A DNA stretch of 64,000 nucleotides from Halobacillus sp. Nhm2S1 (GCF_019599545.1 NZ_JAIEZV010000002.1:124001-188000), one strand, 5' to 3'; shown: positions 1 through 11,114, numbered from the stretch's first letter. Notes: a model not told the origin generated them from the sequence alone. Made by a program: numbers and translations.

Positions 1-1
1 T

Positions 2-1009
2 GAATACAAACAAAAGCAGGATGACTTCGAGAAACAAAAACAAGAGTGGGCGAAGCTTAAAGATGAAGCGACTGTCACTTCTGAAGGCGACCACGTAGAA
101 CTTGTAGCGAATATCGGAACTCCCGATGACGTAGAAGGCGTTCTGAACAACGGCGGCGAAGGCGTAGGCCTTTACCGTACAGAATTCCTCTATATGGGCA
201 AAAGCCAGCTTCCTACAGAGGAAGAGCAGTTTGATGCATACTCTTCTGTATTGAAGCAAATGGGAGACAAGCCTGTCGTAGTACGTACACTGGACATCGG
301 AGGAGACAAGGAGCTTGACTACTTGGATCTTCCTGAAGAAATGAACCCATTCCTTGGCTACCGTGCGATCCGCCTTTGCCTGGAGCGCGATGATATTTTC
401 CGTGTCCAGCTTCGTGCATTGCTGCGTGCCAGCGTTCACGGCAACTTAAAAATCATGTTCCCGATGATTGCTACACTTGAAGAATTCCGTCAAGCAAAAG
501 CGATTCTCGATGAAGAGCGTGCGAACCTTAAGGAAGAAGGTCATGATGTTTCAGATGAAATCGAAGTCGGAATGATGGTTGAAATTCCTGCCACAGCAGT
601 AATTGCCCGTCAGTTCGCCAAAGAAGTCGATTTCTTCAGTATCGGTACCAATGACCTGATTCAATATACAATGGCCGCTGACCGTATGAACGAGCGCGTG
701 TCCTACTTGTATCAGCCGTACAACCCGGCGATTCTTAACCTCGTCAACAATGTCATTGAAGCAGCACACGCAGAAGGCAAATGGGCCGGCATGTGTGGGG
801 AAATGGCTGGAGACGAAATCGCCATCCCTCTTCTACTTGGACTTGGGTTGGATGAATTCAGCATGAGTGCAACATCCATCCTTCCTGCTCGTACGCAGAT
901 CAGGGATCTATCTAGAAAGGAATGGACTTCTTATAAAGAAGAAATCCTTTCTATGGGTACAGCAGAAGAAGTTGTGGCTTTTGTCAAAGATAAAACACAA
1001 TCCAAGTAG
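2..1009 (+). CDS. ptsI: PTS enzyme I (phosphoenolpyruvate-protein phosphotransferase), 3' part
   Basis: This is the C-terminal part of enzyme I, which takes phosphate from phosphoenolpyruvate and passes it to HPr at the head of the sugar phosphotransferase system. The reading frame is open from base 2, so the gene starts before the window. Visible marks are [12 protein letters not shown], the GGDKELDYL segment, the metal-binding stretch [22 protein letters not shown], and GMCGEMAGD, which carries the catalytic cysteine. Together these form the PEP-binding TIM-barrel domain. The histidine domain that interacts with HPr lies outside the window. ptsH is normally just upstream. Identity is near certain. 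Confidence 0.97.
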   Translation, partial: EYKQKQDDFEKQKQEWAKLKDEATVTSEGDHVELVANIGTPDDVEGVLNNGGEGVGLYRTEFLYMGKSQLPTEEEQFDAYSSVLKQMGDKPVVVRTLDIGGDKELDYLDLPEEMNPFLGYRAIRLCLERDDIFRVQLRALLRASVHGNLKIMFPMIATLEEFRQAKAILDEERANLKEEGHDVSDEIEVGMMVEIPATAVIARQFAKEVDFFSIGTNDLIQYTMAADRMNERVSYLYQPYNPAILNLVNNVIEAAHAEGKWAGMCGEMAGDEIAIPLLLGLGLDEFSMSATSILPARTQIRDLSRKEWTSYKEEILSMGTAEEVVAFVKDKTQSK

Positions 1010-1092
1010 TATTTGCTTGATGAGTGTGGGACAATAGGTTTGTGCCGTTCTACTTTCGGCTCTAGTTCTAAACGAGAAAGAGATGTGTTTCC

Positions 1093-1260
1093 ATGACATT
1101 TACTGTGATCATGATCGTATGTATCGCGATTGTTTTGGGGATTGCCGCCATGTTCGGCATGGCTGTCTCTAAAGGCTACGAATACAAACACACTGTTGAC
1201 CCATTACCAGACGACAAACGTAATAAAGATGAACACAAAAAAGCTGACGCTCAAAGATAG
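1093..1260 (+). CDS. ytzI: YtzI-type small membrane protein
   Basis: This is a 55-residue protein with one hydrophobic segment at about residues 3-25, followed by SKGYEYKHTVDPLP and a charged lysine-rich tail. A single transmembrane helix followed by a KGY-YKHT motif matches the small YtzI family of Bacilli, whose function is unknown. The start is the ATG preceded by a weak purine-rich site (GAGAAAGAGA). The stop codon lies inside a terminator hairpin shared with the convergent nitroreductase gene, whose stop is two bases away. Family assignment is from memory of the motif; function is not known. Confidence 0.7.
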   Translation: MTFTVIMIVCIAIVLGIAAMFGMAVSKGYEYKHTVDPLPDDKRNKDEHKKADAQR

Positions 1261-1273
1261 CGTCAGCTTTTTT
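1237..1273. terminator. Bidirectional terminator between ytzI and nitroreductase
   Basis: AAAAAAGCTGACGCT pairs perfectly with AGCGTCAGCTTTTTT around a 7-nt loop. There is a T-run on both strands, so it can end both convergent transcripts. The hairpin contains the stop codons of both flanking genes. Confidence 0.9.
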
Positions 1274-1853
1274 CATTTCCATCACATAGGTCAAGTTTCT
1301 GTTGGATAGGTGTACGTACCTTTGGCTTCGGGATCCGTTTTGGGTAGCCCATCTGCAACACAGAAACCAACTTGTAACGTCGGCTATCAAGTCCTATAGC
1401 TTCAGAAAATTGTTCATCATGTAAATAAGGACTCGTTGTCCAAAGAACGCCAACTCCTGCTTCCCACGCTAGAAGCTGAACATTTTGTATATAGGCACAA
1501 ACAGCGGCATAATCTTCTTCAAATTTACGAATATCCTCGTCTCTTTCCATATATATCAAAGCATGGTGAGGAATATTCATCAAAAAATCACGAATGCCTT
1601 GCTCGAGTCGAAGGGTTTTGTTTACGTCATACCCATCAAAGAACCCTTGCCTTCGATAACTTTCCATGACTGCTTCCGCATACGCCGCTTTTCCTTTATC
1701 CTGATATAGACGGATCTGCCAAGGTTCTTTCATCCTATGGTTAGGCGCCCATGAAGATTGATCAAAAATGCGTCCCAATACTTCCTTATCCACTTTTTCC
1801 TCTTTATACTCATGAATCGAGCGACGGCTTTTTATCGCTTCCAACAGCTCCAT
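1263..1853 (-). CDS. Nitroreductase family protein (FMN-dependent)
   Basis: This predicted NAD(P)H:FMN oxidoreductase of the nitroreductase superfamily (YdjA/YfhC-like) has about 196 residues. The N-terminal EAIKSRRSIHEYKEEKV is the typical FMN-binding start, with arginines that contact the flavin phosphate. SSWAPNHRMKEPWQI and the later GVGVLWTTSP are further family signatures. The ATG at 1853 is preferred over an in-frame GTG nine bases upstream, because the AGGTG ribosome site overlaps that GTG. The gene overlaps the 3' end of the DUF218 gene as read. The physiological substrate cannot be deduced. Confidence 0.85.
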   Translation of the reverse strand: MELLEAIKSRRSIHEYKEEKVDKEVLGRIFDQSSWAPNHRMKEPWQIRLYQDKGKAAYAEAVMESYRRQGFFDGYDVNKTLRLEQGIRDFLMNIPHHALIYMERDEDIRKFEEDYAAVCAYIQNVQLLAWEAGVGVLWTTSPYLHDEQFSEAIGLDSRRYKLVSVLQMGYPKRIPKPKVRTPIQQKLDLCDGNEKS

Positions 1854-2446
1854 CTCGTACACCTCACAACATGATCAGCTTTGTCACAGGCTGCCCCATC
1901 CAAATAGCCCCATTCCCGCAGGAAAAACGGCACTTTGGTTTCCATGCTTTTATATGCCGAATACTGAGTCGGTACACCTTCGACCTTCATATTCAGGTGC
2001 TCGGCCATGGCCACAGCTCTTTTCAAGTGAAATTGATCGCTCACAAGAAGAAAAGAACGAATGCCTTTTTCATAACTGACTTCTTTTGCATTACTCAAGT
2101 TATCCTCTGTGATTAGCGATCGATCCTCAAACAGAATATCTTCTTCTTTCACTCCATGCGCCATCGCATAGTCTTTCCCTACTTCTGCTTCAGAGGAAGC
2201 AGCCTTCTCACTTTTACCACCCGTGAGGATCAAATATTCGACATGTCCTTTTTTATATAATTCAATCCCCTGCTTAAGACGACCCTCAAAGACAGGGCTT
2301 GGCTTTCCATTCCACTGTGCAGCCCCGAGGACGATGGCTGCATCGGCTTCCGATACTTTTTCATCGCCATAGGTCCACACGGAATACCCCGTGTATAATG
2401 CATAACCTATCATCAAGAATAAAATGATCTGAATGAATCTTTTCAT
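1832..2446 (-). CDS. YdcF/SanA-like DUF218 domain protein
   Basis: The 204-residue product has an N-terminal transmembrane helix (about residues 5-24). A DUF218 domain follows, seen in DAAIVLGAAQWNGKPSPVF, LILTGGKSEKA and SDQFHLKRAVAMA. Members such as SanA/YdcF are implicated in envelope functions, but their reaction is poorly defined. The last ~20 residues (DGAACDKADHVVRCTRWSCW) do not look like a usual DUF218 end and overlap the start of the nitroreductase gene. A frameshift near 1905 would give a more hydrophobic end stopping at 1864-1866, just before the downstream ribosome site. A sequence error or real frameshift is therefore possible. Confidence 0.75.
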   Translation of the reverse strand: MKRFIQIILFLMIGYALYTGYSVWTYGDEKVSEADAAIVLGAAQWNGKPSPVFEGRLKQGIELYKKGHVEYLILTGGKSEKAASSEAEVGKDYAMAHGVKEEDILFEDRSLITEDNLSNAKEVSYEKGIRSFLLVSDQFHLKRAVAMAEHLNMKVEGVPTQYSAYKSMETKVPFFLREWGYLDGAACDKADHVVRCTRWSCWKR

Positions 2447-2494
2447 ATCTTCTGGTTCTCCTACTCCCTGAATATATATTCCATCATATCATAG

Positions 2495-2524
2495 AAAAAA
2501 GCCTCTCTGAATCATCAGAGAGGC
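2495..2524 (-). terminator. Terminator of the glycolytic operon (after eno)
   Basis: GCCTCTCTGA pairs with TCAGAGAGGC around a 4-nt loop. On the minus strand it is followed by six T residues, 12 bases past the eno stop. It marks the end of the gap-pgk-tpiA-gpmI-eno transcript. Confidence 0.9.
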
Positions 2525-2536
2525 TCATTTTAAAAC

Positions 2537-5367
<2,831 letters not shown>

Positions 5368-5375
<8 letters not shown>

Positions 5376-6129
5376 TCTTACCTGCCTCCACTAGTTTTAG
5401 GAAAGAATCAGCTTCTAGGCTGGCTCCTCCTACTAGAGCACCATCAATGTCGGACTGGGATAGTAGTTCATCAACGTTTGCAGGCTTCACGCTGCCGCCG
5501 TATTGGATGCGTACAGCTTCTGCTGCGTCTGCACTTACATAATCACTGACGACTTTACGAATGTGTGTACAAACTTCATTCGCTTGTTCAGATGTCGCTG
5601 TACGACCTGTACCAATCGCCCAGATTGGCTCATAAGCAATGATTGTTTCTGCACATTGATCATTTGTCAGACCGTCCAATGCTTTTTTCACTTGTGTCTC
5701 AACAACGTCCATCGTTTCATTTGCTTCACGCTGTTCTAGAGATTCCCCTACACAAATGATTGGCGTTAAGCCGTGATTGAATGCAGCATGAACTTTTTTG
5801 TTAACCTCTTCATCCGTTTCCTTGAAGATTTCACGACGCTCGGAGTGACCAAGTACGACGTAAGAAACACCAAGTTCTTTCAGCATCACCGGGCTTACTT
5901 CACCAGTAAACGCACCGCTTTCTTCAAAGTGCATGTTTTGAGCACCGATTTTAAGGCTTGTGCCTTCTGTTTCCTCTACAAGTTTTTGTAGAAAAGGAAA
6001 TGGAGCACATACAACTGATTCTACCTGCTCAGAGGAAGGAACTTCGTTTTTAGCCGTTTGAATAAAATCTTCCGCTTCACGGTGGTTCTTATTCATTTTC
6101 CAGTTACCTGCGATTACTTTTTTACGCAT
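5368..6129 (-). CDS. tpiA: Triosephosphate isomerase
   Basis: Triosephosphate isomerase interconverts dihydroxyacetone phosphate and glyceraldehyde 3-phosphate. The 253-residue TIM barrel begins with [13 protein letters not shown] (substrate-binding Asn and Lys). It carries the catalytic histidine in VLGHSERR and the catalytic glutamate in [11 protein letters not shown], with the phosphate-binding loops YGGSVKP and ALVGGASL. It lies between pgk and gpmI in the operon. A clear GGAGAGG ribosome site precedes the ATG. Confidence 0.98.
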
Positions 6130-6148
6130 ATGGTTTCACCTCTCCTTT

Positions 6149-7330
6149 TTATTTATCGTTCAACAAGGATACACCTGGAAGATCTTTACCTTCCATGAAT
6201 TCCAAGGAAGCACCGCCGCCAGTAGAGACGTGGTCCATGTCATCTGCGTATCCGAATTTTTCAACGGCTGCTGCAGAGTCGCCTCCACCGATGACCGTGT
6301 AGCCATCTGTTTCAGAGAGAGCATTCGCTACAGCTTTTGTACCGTTAGCAAAAGATTCGATTTCAAAAACGCCCATTGGTCCGTTCCAAATGACTAATTT
6401 AGAATCTTTAATGACTTTTGCATATTTTTCTCTAGTCTTCGGACCGATATCCAGCGCTTCCCAGTCGGCTGGGATGCTGTCGATTCCGACTTCTTCTTTG
6501 TTCGCAGAATCAGAGAAATCATCAGCAACGACGACATCTTCAGGCATAAGGAAGTTTACGCCTTTCTCTTCTGCTTTCTTCATATATTCTTTAGCTAGAT
6601 CAATTTTGTCTTCTTCAAGAAGTGACTTACCGATTTCATGCCCTAGTGCTTTCACAAATGTGTAAGCAAGACCTCCACCGATAATCAAGTTATCGACTTT
6701 ATCAATTAAGTTATCAATAACACCGATCTTATCTTTCACTTTCGCACCACCGATGATAGCAGTGAATGGACGTTCCGGATTAGACAAAGCCTTACCTAGA
6801 ACGTTGATTTCTTTTTCCATGAGGAAACCAGCAACAGCTGGGATATGCTCCGCAACACCTGCTGTAGAAGCATGGGCACGGTGTGCAGCACCGAATGCAT
6901 CGTTTACGTAGAGGTCAGCCATGTCTGCAAAAGCCTTGGCTAATTCCGCATCATTCTTCTCTTCGCCAGGATGGAAGCGCACGTTTTCGATTAGAAGAAC
7001 ATCGCCGTTTTCCATTTCAGAAATGGCTTTGTCTACTTCAGCACCGTGTACTTCGTCCGTTTTTGTAACGGTTTGTCCAAGAACATCACTCAGACGTTTG
7101 GCTACAGGATCAAGACGAAGATCTTCGACAACTTCACCTTTTGGACGCCCAAGGTGACTGGCAAGAATAACTTTTGCACCGTTTCCAGTCAGGTGCTTGA
7201 TTGTAGGGAGGGCAGCTTTGATTCGAGTGTCATCTGTGACTTCTCCCTCGCTCATCGGTACGTTGAAGTCAACACGGCAGAAGACCGTTTTCCCTTGCAC
7301 TTCAACATCACGGATTGTTTTCTTATTCAT
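6149..7330 (-). CDS. pgk: Phosphoglycerate kinase
   Basis: Phosphoglycerate kinase transfers phosphate from 1,3-bisphosphoglycerate to ADP. The 393-residue protein has [14 protein letters not shown], the substrate-binding [18 protein letters not shown] and the C-terminal nucleotide-site [13 protein letters not shown]. The start chosen is [11 protein letters not shown], preceded by an AAGGAGG ribosome site. A longer in-frame reading would add 12 residues containing that site. It is separated from gap by 179 bases holding a hairpin, so pgk may receive only part of the gap transcription. Confidence 0.97.
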   Translation of the reverse strand: MNKKTIRDVEVQGKTVFCRVDFNVPMSEGEVTDDTRIKAALPTIKHLTGNGAKVILASHLGRPKGEVVEDLRLDPVAKRLSDVLGQTVTKTDEVHGAEVDKAISEMENGDVLLIENVRFHPGEEKNDAELAKAFADMADLYVNDAFGAAHRAHASTAGVAEHIPAVAGFLMEKEINVLGKALSNPERPFTAIIGGAKVKDKIGVIDNLIDKVDNLIIGGGLAYTFVKALGHEIGKSLLEEDKIDLAKEYMKKAEEKGVNFLMPEDVVVADDFSDSANKEEVGIDSIPADWEALDIGPKTREKYAKVIKDSKLVIWNGPMGVFEIESFANGTKAVANALSETDGYTVIGGGDSAAAVEKFGYADDMDHVSTGGGASLEFMEGKDLPGVSLLNDK

Positions 7331-7441
7331 AGAATGACAACCTCCTTGGTTTGTGGTCAGGTTCATCGCCTGCCCTTATGTACGTTTCCACACTTTCATT
7401 GTGCAGAAACGCCGATAAGCAGGATGCGAAAAAACATGGAT

Positions 7442-7471
7442 AAAGGAGGAGGACCTGAGACCTCCTCCTTT
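7442..7471 (-). terminator. Hairpin between gap and pgk (attenuating terminator or mRNA end)
   Basis: AAAGGAGGAGG pairs with CCTCCTCCTTT around a 9-nt loop in the gap-pgk intergenic region. The minus-strand T-run is displaced by several bases, so it may be a leaky terminator or an RNA-stabilising structure, not a full stop. In B. subtilis, gap transcripts far exceed those of the downstream genes, which such a hairpin could explain. Confidence 0.55.
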
Positions 7472-7509
7472 CCAGCTTTTTCATAGTATTTTCTAAATCG
7501 GCTCAGATA

Positions 7510-8517
7510 TTACAAGCCTTGGTTCTTAAGGTATACAGCCAAGTCTACACAACGGTTGGAGTAACCAGTTTCGTTGTCATACCAAGAAACAATTTTAACC
7601 ATGTTGTTTTCAAGGATTAGTGTAGAAAGACCATCAATGATGGAAGAGTGAGTGTTGCCATTGTAGTCCGTAGAAACAAGTGGCTCGTCACTGTAGCCAA
7701 GGATTCCTTTAAGGTTACCTTCAGCTTCTGCACGAAGAGCTTCGTTCACTTCTTCAGCAGTTACATCTTTATCAAGCTCAGCAACTAAGTCTACGATGGA
7801 TACGTTGGATGTTGGTACACGCATTGCCATACCGCTAAGCTTGCCATCAAGGTGTGGAAGAACTTTTGCAACGGCTTGTGCAGCACCTGTAGTTGTCGGG
7901 ATGATGTTCTCAGCAGCTGCACGCGCACGACGGTAATCTTTGTGTGGAAGATCAAGGATCTGCTGGTCGTTCGTGTAAGAGTGAACAGTTGTCATCATAC
8001 CGCGCTTAAGACCGAACTTCTCGTCAAGAACTTTAGCGTATGGTGCCAAGCAGTTCGTCGTACAAGAAGCGTTTGAGATTACGTGGTGAGAATCTTTGTC
8101 GTACTGGTCTTCGTTTACACCCATAACGACTGTAAGGTCTTCTTGCTTCGCTGGAGCAGAGATAACAACTTTCTTAGCACCTGCATCCAAGTGTTTCTTC
8201 GCATCGTCACGCTGAGTGAAGCGACCTGTAGATTCGATGACGATATCTACACCAAGATCTCCCCAACCAAGTTGAGCTGGATCTTTTTCAGAAAGTACTT
8301 TAACTTCTTTTCCGCCGACAATCAGGTTGTCACCGTTTGTCGTCACTTCTTGCTCAAGCTTACCGTGTACCGTATCGTATTGAAGCAAGTGTGCAAGCAT
8401 GTTTGCATCTGTCAAGTCGTTAACCGCTACTACCTCTACGTCATTGTTGTTTAGAGCAGCACGGAAAACATTACGTCCAATACGTCCAAATCCGTTAATA
8501 CCAATTCTTACTGTCAT
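7510..8517 (-). CDS. gap: Glyceraldehyde-3-phosphate dehydrogenase (NAD, glycolytic)
   Basis: This enzyme oxidises glyceraldehyde 3-phosphate to 1,3-bisphosphoglycerate with NAD. The 335-residue protein starts with VRIGINGFGRIGRNVFRAAL, a Rossmann nucleotide site. The aspartate in AVNDLTD is typical of the NAD-specific GapA type. The catalytic cysteine is in SNASCTTNC, and WYDNETGYSNR closes the domain. It follows cggR by 38 bases, the standard cggR-gapA arrangement, so it should be repressed by CggR without fructose-1,6-bisphosphate. Confidence 0.98.
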   Translation of the reverse strand: MTVRIGINGFGRIGRNVFRAALNNNDVEVVAVNDLTDANMLAHLLQYDTVHGKLEQEVTTNGDNLIVGGKEVKVLSEKDPAQLGWGDLGVDIVIESTGRFTQRDDAKKHLDAGAKKVVISAPAKQEDLTVVMGVNEDQYDKDSHHVISNASCTTNCLAPYAKVLDEKFGLKRGMMTTVHSYTNDQQILDLPHKDYRRARAAAENIIPTTTGAAQAVAKVLPHLDGKLSGMAMRVPTSNVSIVDLVAELDKDVTAEEVNEALRAEAEGNLKGILGYSDEPLVSTDYNGNTHSSIIDGLSTLILENNMVKIVSWYDNETGYSNRCVDLAVYLKNQGL

Positions 8518-8555
8518 GCAAAATTCCTCCTTAGGATGATTGAAATCATATTTAT

Positions 8556-9584
8556 TTAAAGGGATAAATCCCTTATTAACTCTTGGGCTGCACCCTCATC
8601 AGTGATCAGGACATTACTCTGGCCCGGTTGGAAATAAGATGAAATGGCTTGTGCTTTCGAACGGCCCCCAGCAACAGCGATCACGTGTTTGGCACGTTTC
8701 AGATCTTCTAATTGCAAACCGACCGTACGAACTTTGTGAACGATCTCACCCTCCACATTAAAATAATAACCAAAAGCTTCGCCTACTGCGTTATGCTTTC
8801 TGATTAATTCCAACTGTTCAGGGGAAGTCTTTCTCCGTTCTGCCATCGTTAGCGCATCGCCGACTCCGTGGATGACGATTTCAGCATGACGGATGATGTC
8901 TAACACTTCTTTGATCGAAGGTTCTTCTTTTATCGTCTGATACGATTCCTCACTGAGAGGATCGGGTACATACAAAAGACGATAGTCACCCCTTGCTTTT
9001 TTCGCCATTTCCGCACAGATCGTATTGGCCTGGTTTTCAACTCTTTCACCTAAGCCTCCACGTGCAGGAACGTATAAGCACTGATCAGCTCCAGATAGCG
9101 GCGTCATTACTTGTGCGACGGATGCCATGGTTGTTCCGCCTGTAATAGCGATCACCTGGTCAGGCGACATATGTTCTTTCAAATACTGGACACATGCTTT
9201 TCCCATCTCTTGTTTTACCCAATTAAGCTCATCACTATCACCAGGAACAACAACGACATAGTCTAAATTTAATTTATCCTTTAATTGTTGTTCTAAAACC
9301 TTAATCCCAGAGACCTCTTTAATAAACTCAGCTAACTGCTCAAGAATGTTCTGCCCTTCATAACTCAAGTGCATGCCTCTTGAAGTAATTTCTACAGCAC
9401 CTTGTTTATTCAGAAAGTCCACTTCGCTTCGGACCGTACGTTCAGCCAGCTCAACACTTTCAGCTAACGCTCTTCGGCCCACAGGCTGCATGATCTGGAT
9501 GTAGTACAACAACTGATAACGGCGCTGTATAACGTCCAGGACATCCGGGAATAATTTTTTTTGTAAGTCGATGAACGCTCTCAT
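8556..9584 (-). CDS. cggR: Central glycolytic genes regulator (SorC/DeoR-type repressor)
   Basis: CggR represses the glycolytic operon and is released by fructose-1,6-bisphosphate. The 342-residue protein has an N-terminal winged helix (about 20-75; GRRALAESVELAERTVRSEV). A sugar-phosphate binding domain follows, seen in VAITGGTTMASVAQ, VPARGGLGE, NQANTICAEMA and the TDEGAA near the end. The start MRAFIDLQKKLFP matches the Bacillus protein. Reading 27 residues further upstream would run into the operator. It is the first gene of its operon and therefore autoregulated. Confidence 0.95.
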   Translation of the reverse strand: MRAFIDLQKKLFPDVLDVIQRRYQLLYYIQIMQPVGRRALAESVELAERTVRSEVDFLNKQGAVEITSRGMHLSYEGQNILEQLAEFIKEVSGIKVLEQQLKDKLNLDYVVVVPGDSDELNWVKQEMGKACVQYLKEHMSPDQVIAITGGTTMASVAQVMTPLSGADQCLYVPARGGLGERVENQANTICAEMAKKARGDYRLLYVPDPLSEESYQTIKEEPSIKEVLDIIRHAEIVIHGVGDALTMAERRKTSPEQLELIRKHNAVGEAFGYYFNVEGEIVHKVRTVGLQLEDLKRAKHVIAVAGGRSKAQAISSYFQPGQSNVLITDEGAAQELIRDLSL

Positions 9585-9619
9585 GGAAAAAGCCCCTTCT
9601 ATGAAATGGTACCAACCGG

Positions 9620-9655
9620 GATGTATTACGTCCCAGCTAGTCATATTATGTCCCG
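9620..9655 (-). promoter_or_regulatory. CggR operator
   Basis: On the minus strand the sequence reads CGGGAC-N6-TGAC-N4-TGGGAC-N6-CATC. This closely matches the tandem B. subtilis CggR operator (CGGGAC-N6-TGTC-N4-CGGGAC-N6-TGTC). It lies about 25 bases after the expected transcription start and 36 bases before the cggR start codon. Confidence 0.85.
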
Positions 9656-9687
9656 CTCGGAGCAAAAAAATATCTTATTTCAATTTT

Positions 9688-9716
9688 ATATTAACAGTGG
9701 GGTAGTCCACGTGCAA
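9688..9716 (-). promoter_or_regulatory. Sigma-A promoter of the cggR-gap-pgk-tpiA-gpmI-eno operon
   Basis: TTGCAC (9711-9716) and TAATAT (9688-9693) on the minus strand are separated by exactly 17 bases. Transcription would begin near 9680, upstream of the CggR operator. Confidence 0.8.
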
Positions 9717-9735
9717 GCGAAAACCTAGACGTTTT

Positions 9736-9957
9736 TTATTGTAAACGCTTCATTAGTTCGAAGTAATCAATTTCACGATAATCCAACTCTTCTTCATCAA
9801 TTTTCAATACCGGTATCTCCAGCATATACTTTTCAAGCAAGGCAGGATCACTTTCAATGTCGACCAATACTACTTGGACCTCAAACAAAGACAACAAATC
9901 CTTAACTTCATCACATAACCCACAGTCTTCTTTTACATATAATATGACTTCAGACAT
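9736..9957 (-). CDS. Glutaredoxin-like small redox protein
   Basis: The 73-residue protein has a thioredoxin-fold pattern: EVILYVKEDCGLCDEVKDLL at the start, then a short beta strand, and IPVLKIDEEE with the cis-proline. The CGLC pair at about residues 11-14 is the redox centre. It resembles the short glutaredoxin-family (DUF836-like) proteins of Bacilli. The start MSEVILYV is supported by GGGAGG. It lies upstream of cggR, but cggR has its own promoter. Partner and substrate are unknown. Confidence 0.8.
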   Translation of the reverse strand: MSEVILYVKEDCGLCDEVKDLLSLFEVQVVLVDIESDPALLEKYMLEIPVLKIDEEELDYREIDYFELMKRLQ

Positions 9958-10039
9958 ACGCAAACCTCCCTGATCGACCATTTTCATCATACCAAACGGC
10001 ACCCTGACTCATCCATCAACAAAGCATAAAATCGAACTA

Positions 10040-10074
10040 AAAAAAGACACGCTTCAGGAAGCATGTCCTTTTTT
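10040..10074 (-). terminator. Terminator of the 74-aa protein gene
   Basis: GACACGCTTC pairs with GAAGCATGTC with one mismatch and is flanked by an A-run and a T-run. It can act on either strand. The gene's stop codon (10054-10056) is within the left arm. Confidence 0.75.
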
Positions 10075-10278
10075 ATCATAAAAACCATTATCGATTTTCA
10101 ACTTACGTTTATCCAGGAAATGAGCTAACTCTTCACCTACATACTTTTCAGGTGTTCGCTTCAATGATTGATAGTTGAAGGATAACTTTTGCTGTTCTTG
10201 CATATCGAACAAGTGAATCCGCCTGTCTTCAGAAACTTCTTCAGTCGACAACATTTTGTAACGGATTAGGTTTGTCAT
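10054..10278 (-). CDS. Small hypothetical protein (74 aa)
   Basis: I do not recognise this protein. It is polar and has no membrane segment or signal peptide. It begins MTNLIRYKMLSTEEVSED and ends DNGFYDKKGHAS. A GAGGGG ribosome site lies five bases before the ATG, and the stop codon falls inside a good terminator hairpin, both of which argue for a real gene. Flanking regions are AT-rich. No function is proposed. Confidence 0.6.
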   Translation of the reverse strand: MTNLIRYKMLSTEEVSEDRRIHLFDMQEQQKLSFNYQSLKRTPEKYVGEELAHFLDKRKLKIDNGFYDKKGHAS

Positions 10279-10490
10279 AAATACCCCTCTTCTAAATAAA
10301 GCGAAAAATCTGACTTTATTTATTCAATAGTAACATAGAAAGAGTACTAAATAAACTACATCGCGATAATAAAACCAAATAAATGTTCGTATAATTTATG
10401 TGAGAATTATGTTTAAGCATTATTTAAATAACATGAGTGTAACCGCAAGAAATATAAGGGTTTTATATATTAGTATAATGATATTTCTGT
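10279..10490. other. AT-rich intergenic spacer
   Basis: No open frame or RNA gene is visible. It must hold the promoter of the 74-aa protein gene, but none of the AT-rich candidates has a convincing -35/-10 pair. Confidence 0.5.
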
Positions 10491-10526
10491 AAAAAAAGGA
10501 CCTTCCTTACATCTAAGGAAGGTCCT
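10491..10526 (-). terminator. Terminator of the tRNA-Arg transcript
   Basis: AGGACCTTCCTT pairs perfectly with AAGGAAGGTCCT around a 6-nt loop. Seven T residues follow on the minus strand, 10 bases past the tRNA 3' end. Confidence 0.92.
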
Positions 10527-10535
10527 CCTGGTTAG

Positions 10536-10615
<80 letters not shown>

Positions 10616-10759
10616 GCGACATGCATTTAATATTATAAGGAGAATCCCTAAAAAACGCAACCCATTTTTTCGATCTTCCAAAAGCTTTTGTACAAATCTT
10701 TTTGTTTCCCCCAGTCCACTATTAGAGAGGGAGATCCTTTTCGAGCCACTCACTTGGCA

Positions 10760-10870
10760 GGGGTTGTTAGGGAAGGGGAGACGGCCACGGGAAAAGGAAT
10801 CAGGGAAGCACTCGCAAGGTGTAGCCGGAGGAGGCGTGCCAGTTCCCCAGGATGTTAGCCCTTCCCCCAC
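10760..10870. repeat. Diverged copy A of a GC-rich palindromic repeat
   Basis: The stretch begins GGGGTTGTTAGGGAAGGGG and ends GTTAGCCCTTCCCC, an imperfect palindrome of about 110 bp. Its left part aligns with the repeat at 28824-28947 (GGGGTGGTTGGGAAG..GGGAGAC). It is noncoding and lies between tRNA-Arg and clpP. The remaining sequence of the tRNA-clpP gap (10612-10759 and 10871-10945) shows nothing else I can identify. Confidence 0.6.
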
Positions 10871-10945
10871 GATACCAAATTCTCTCAATCATCTGGAAAA
10901 CAATTTTTTAGTTACCTGAAACGTCGCTTAATTATAGGCTTGGAC

Positions 10946-10970
10946 GTTTACATAGGTAAATTTAGGGTAT
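10946..10970 (+). promoter_or_regulatory. Candidate sigma-B promoter of clpP
   Basis: GTTTAC, a 13-base spacer and GGGTAT match the general-stress consensus GTTTAA-N12-14-GGGTAT with one mismatch. It points to clpP, whose start is about 190 bases downstream. B. subtilis clpP also has a sigma-B promoter. Confidence 0.6.
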
Positions 10971-11084
10971 GATGGTAGAAGGAATTGGAACACATCACAT
11001 AGAACGAATAAGAATAACCGTTTTTCATACTTAAAAGGCGTACACCACTTGCTGAAATAAAGGGAAAAAGGTCGATTGTTTTTG

Positions 11085-11101
11085 TTTGACCTTTACTGAC
11101 C
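11085..11101 (-). promoter_or_regulatory. CtsR operator of clpP
   Basis: On the minus strand the site reads GGTCAGT-AAA-GGTCAAA. This is a direct heptad repeat with a 3-base spacer, matching the CtsR consensus GGTCAAA-NAN-GGTCAAA with two differences. It overlaps the -35 element of the clpP promoter, where binding would block RNA polymerase. Confidence 0.85.
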
Positions 11102-11114
11102 TTATAGGTATGAT
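11086..11114 (+). promoter_or_regulatory. Sigma-A promoter of clpP
   Basis: TTGACC (11086-11091) and TATGAT (11109-11114) have a 17-base spacer, with the -35 inside the CtsR site. The predicted start is near 11121. An AAGGAGG ribosome site precedes the ATG by 8 bases. Confidence 0.85.

Noticed and set aside
9740-9753. Catabolite-responsive-element-like TGTAAACGCTTCA near the glutaredoxin gene end
   Set aside because: It is one base shorter than the consensus and lies at the end of a coding sequence, about 60 bases upstream of the cggR transcription start; too weak to report as a site.
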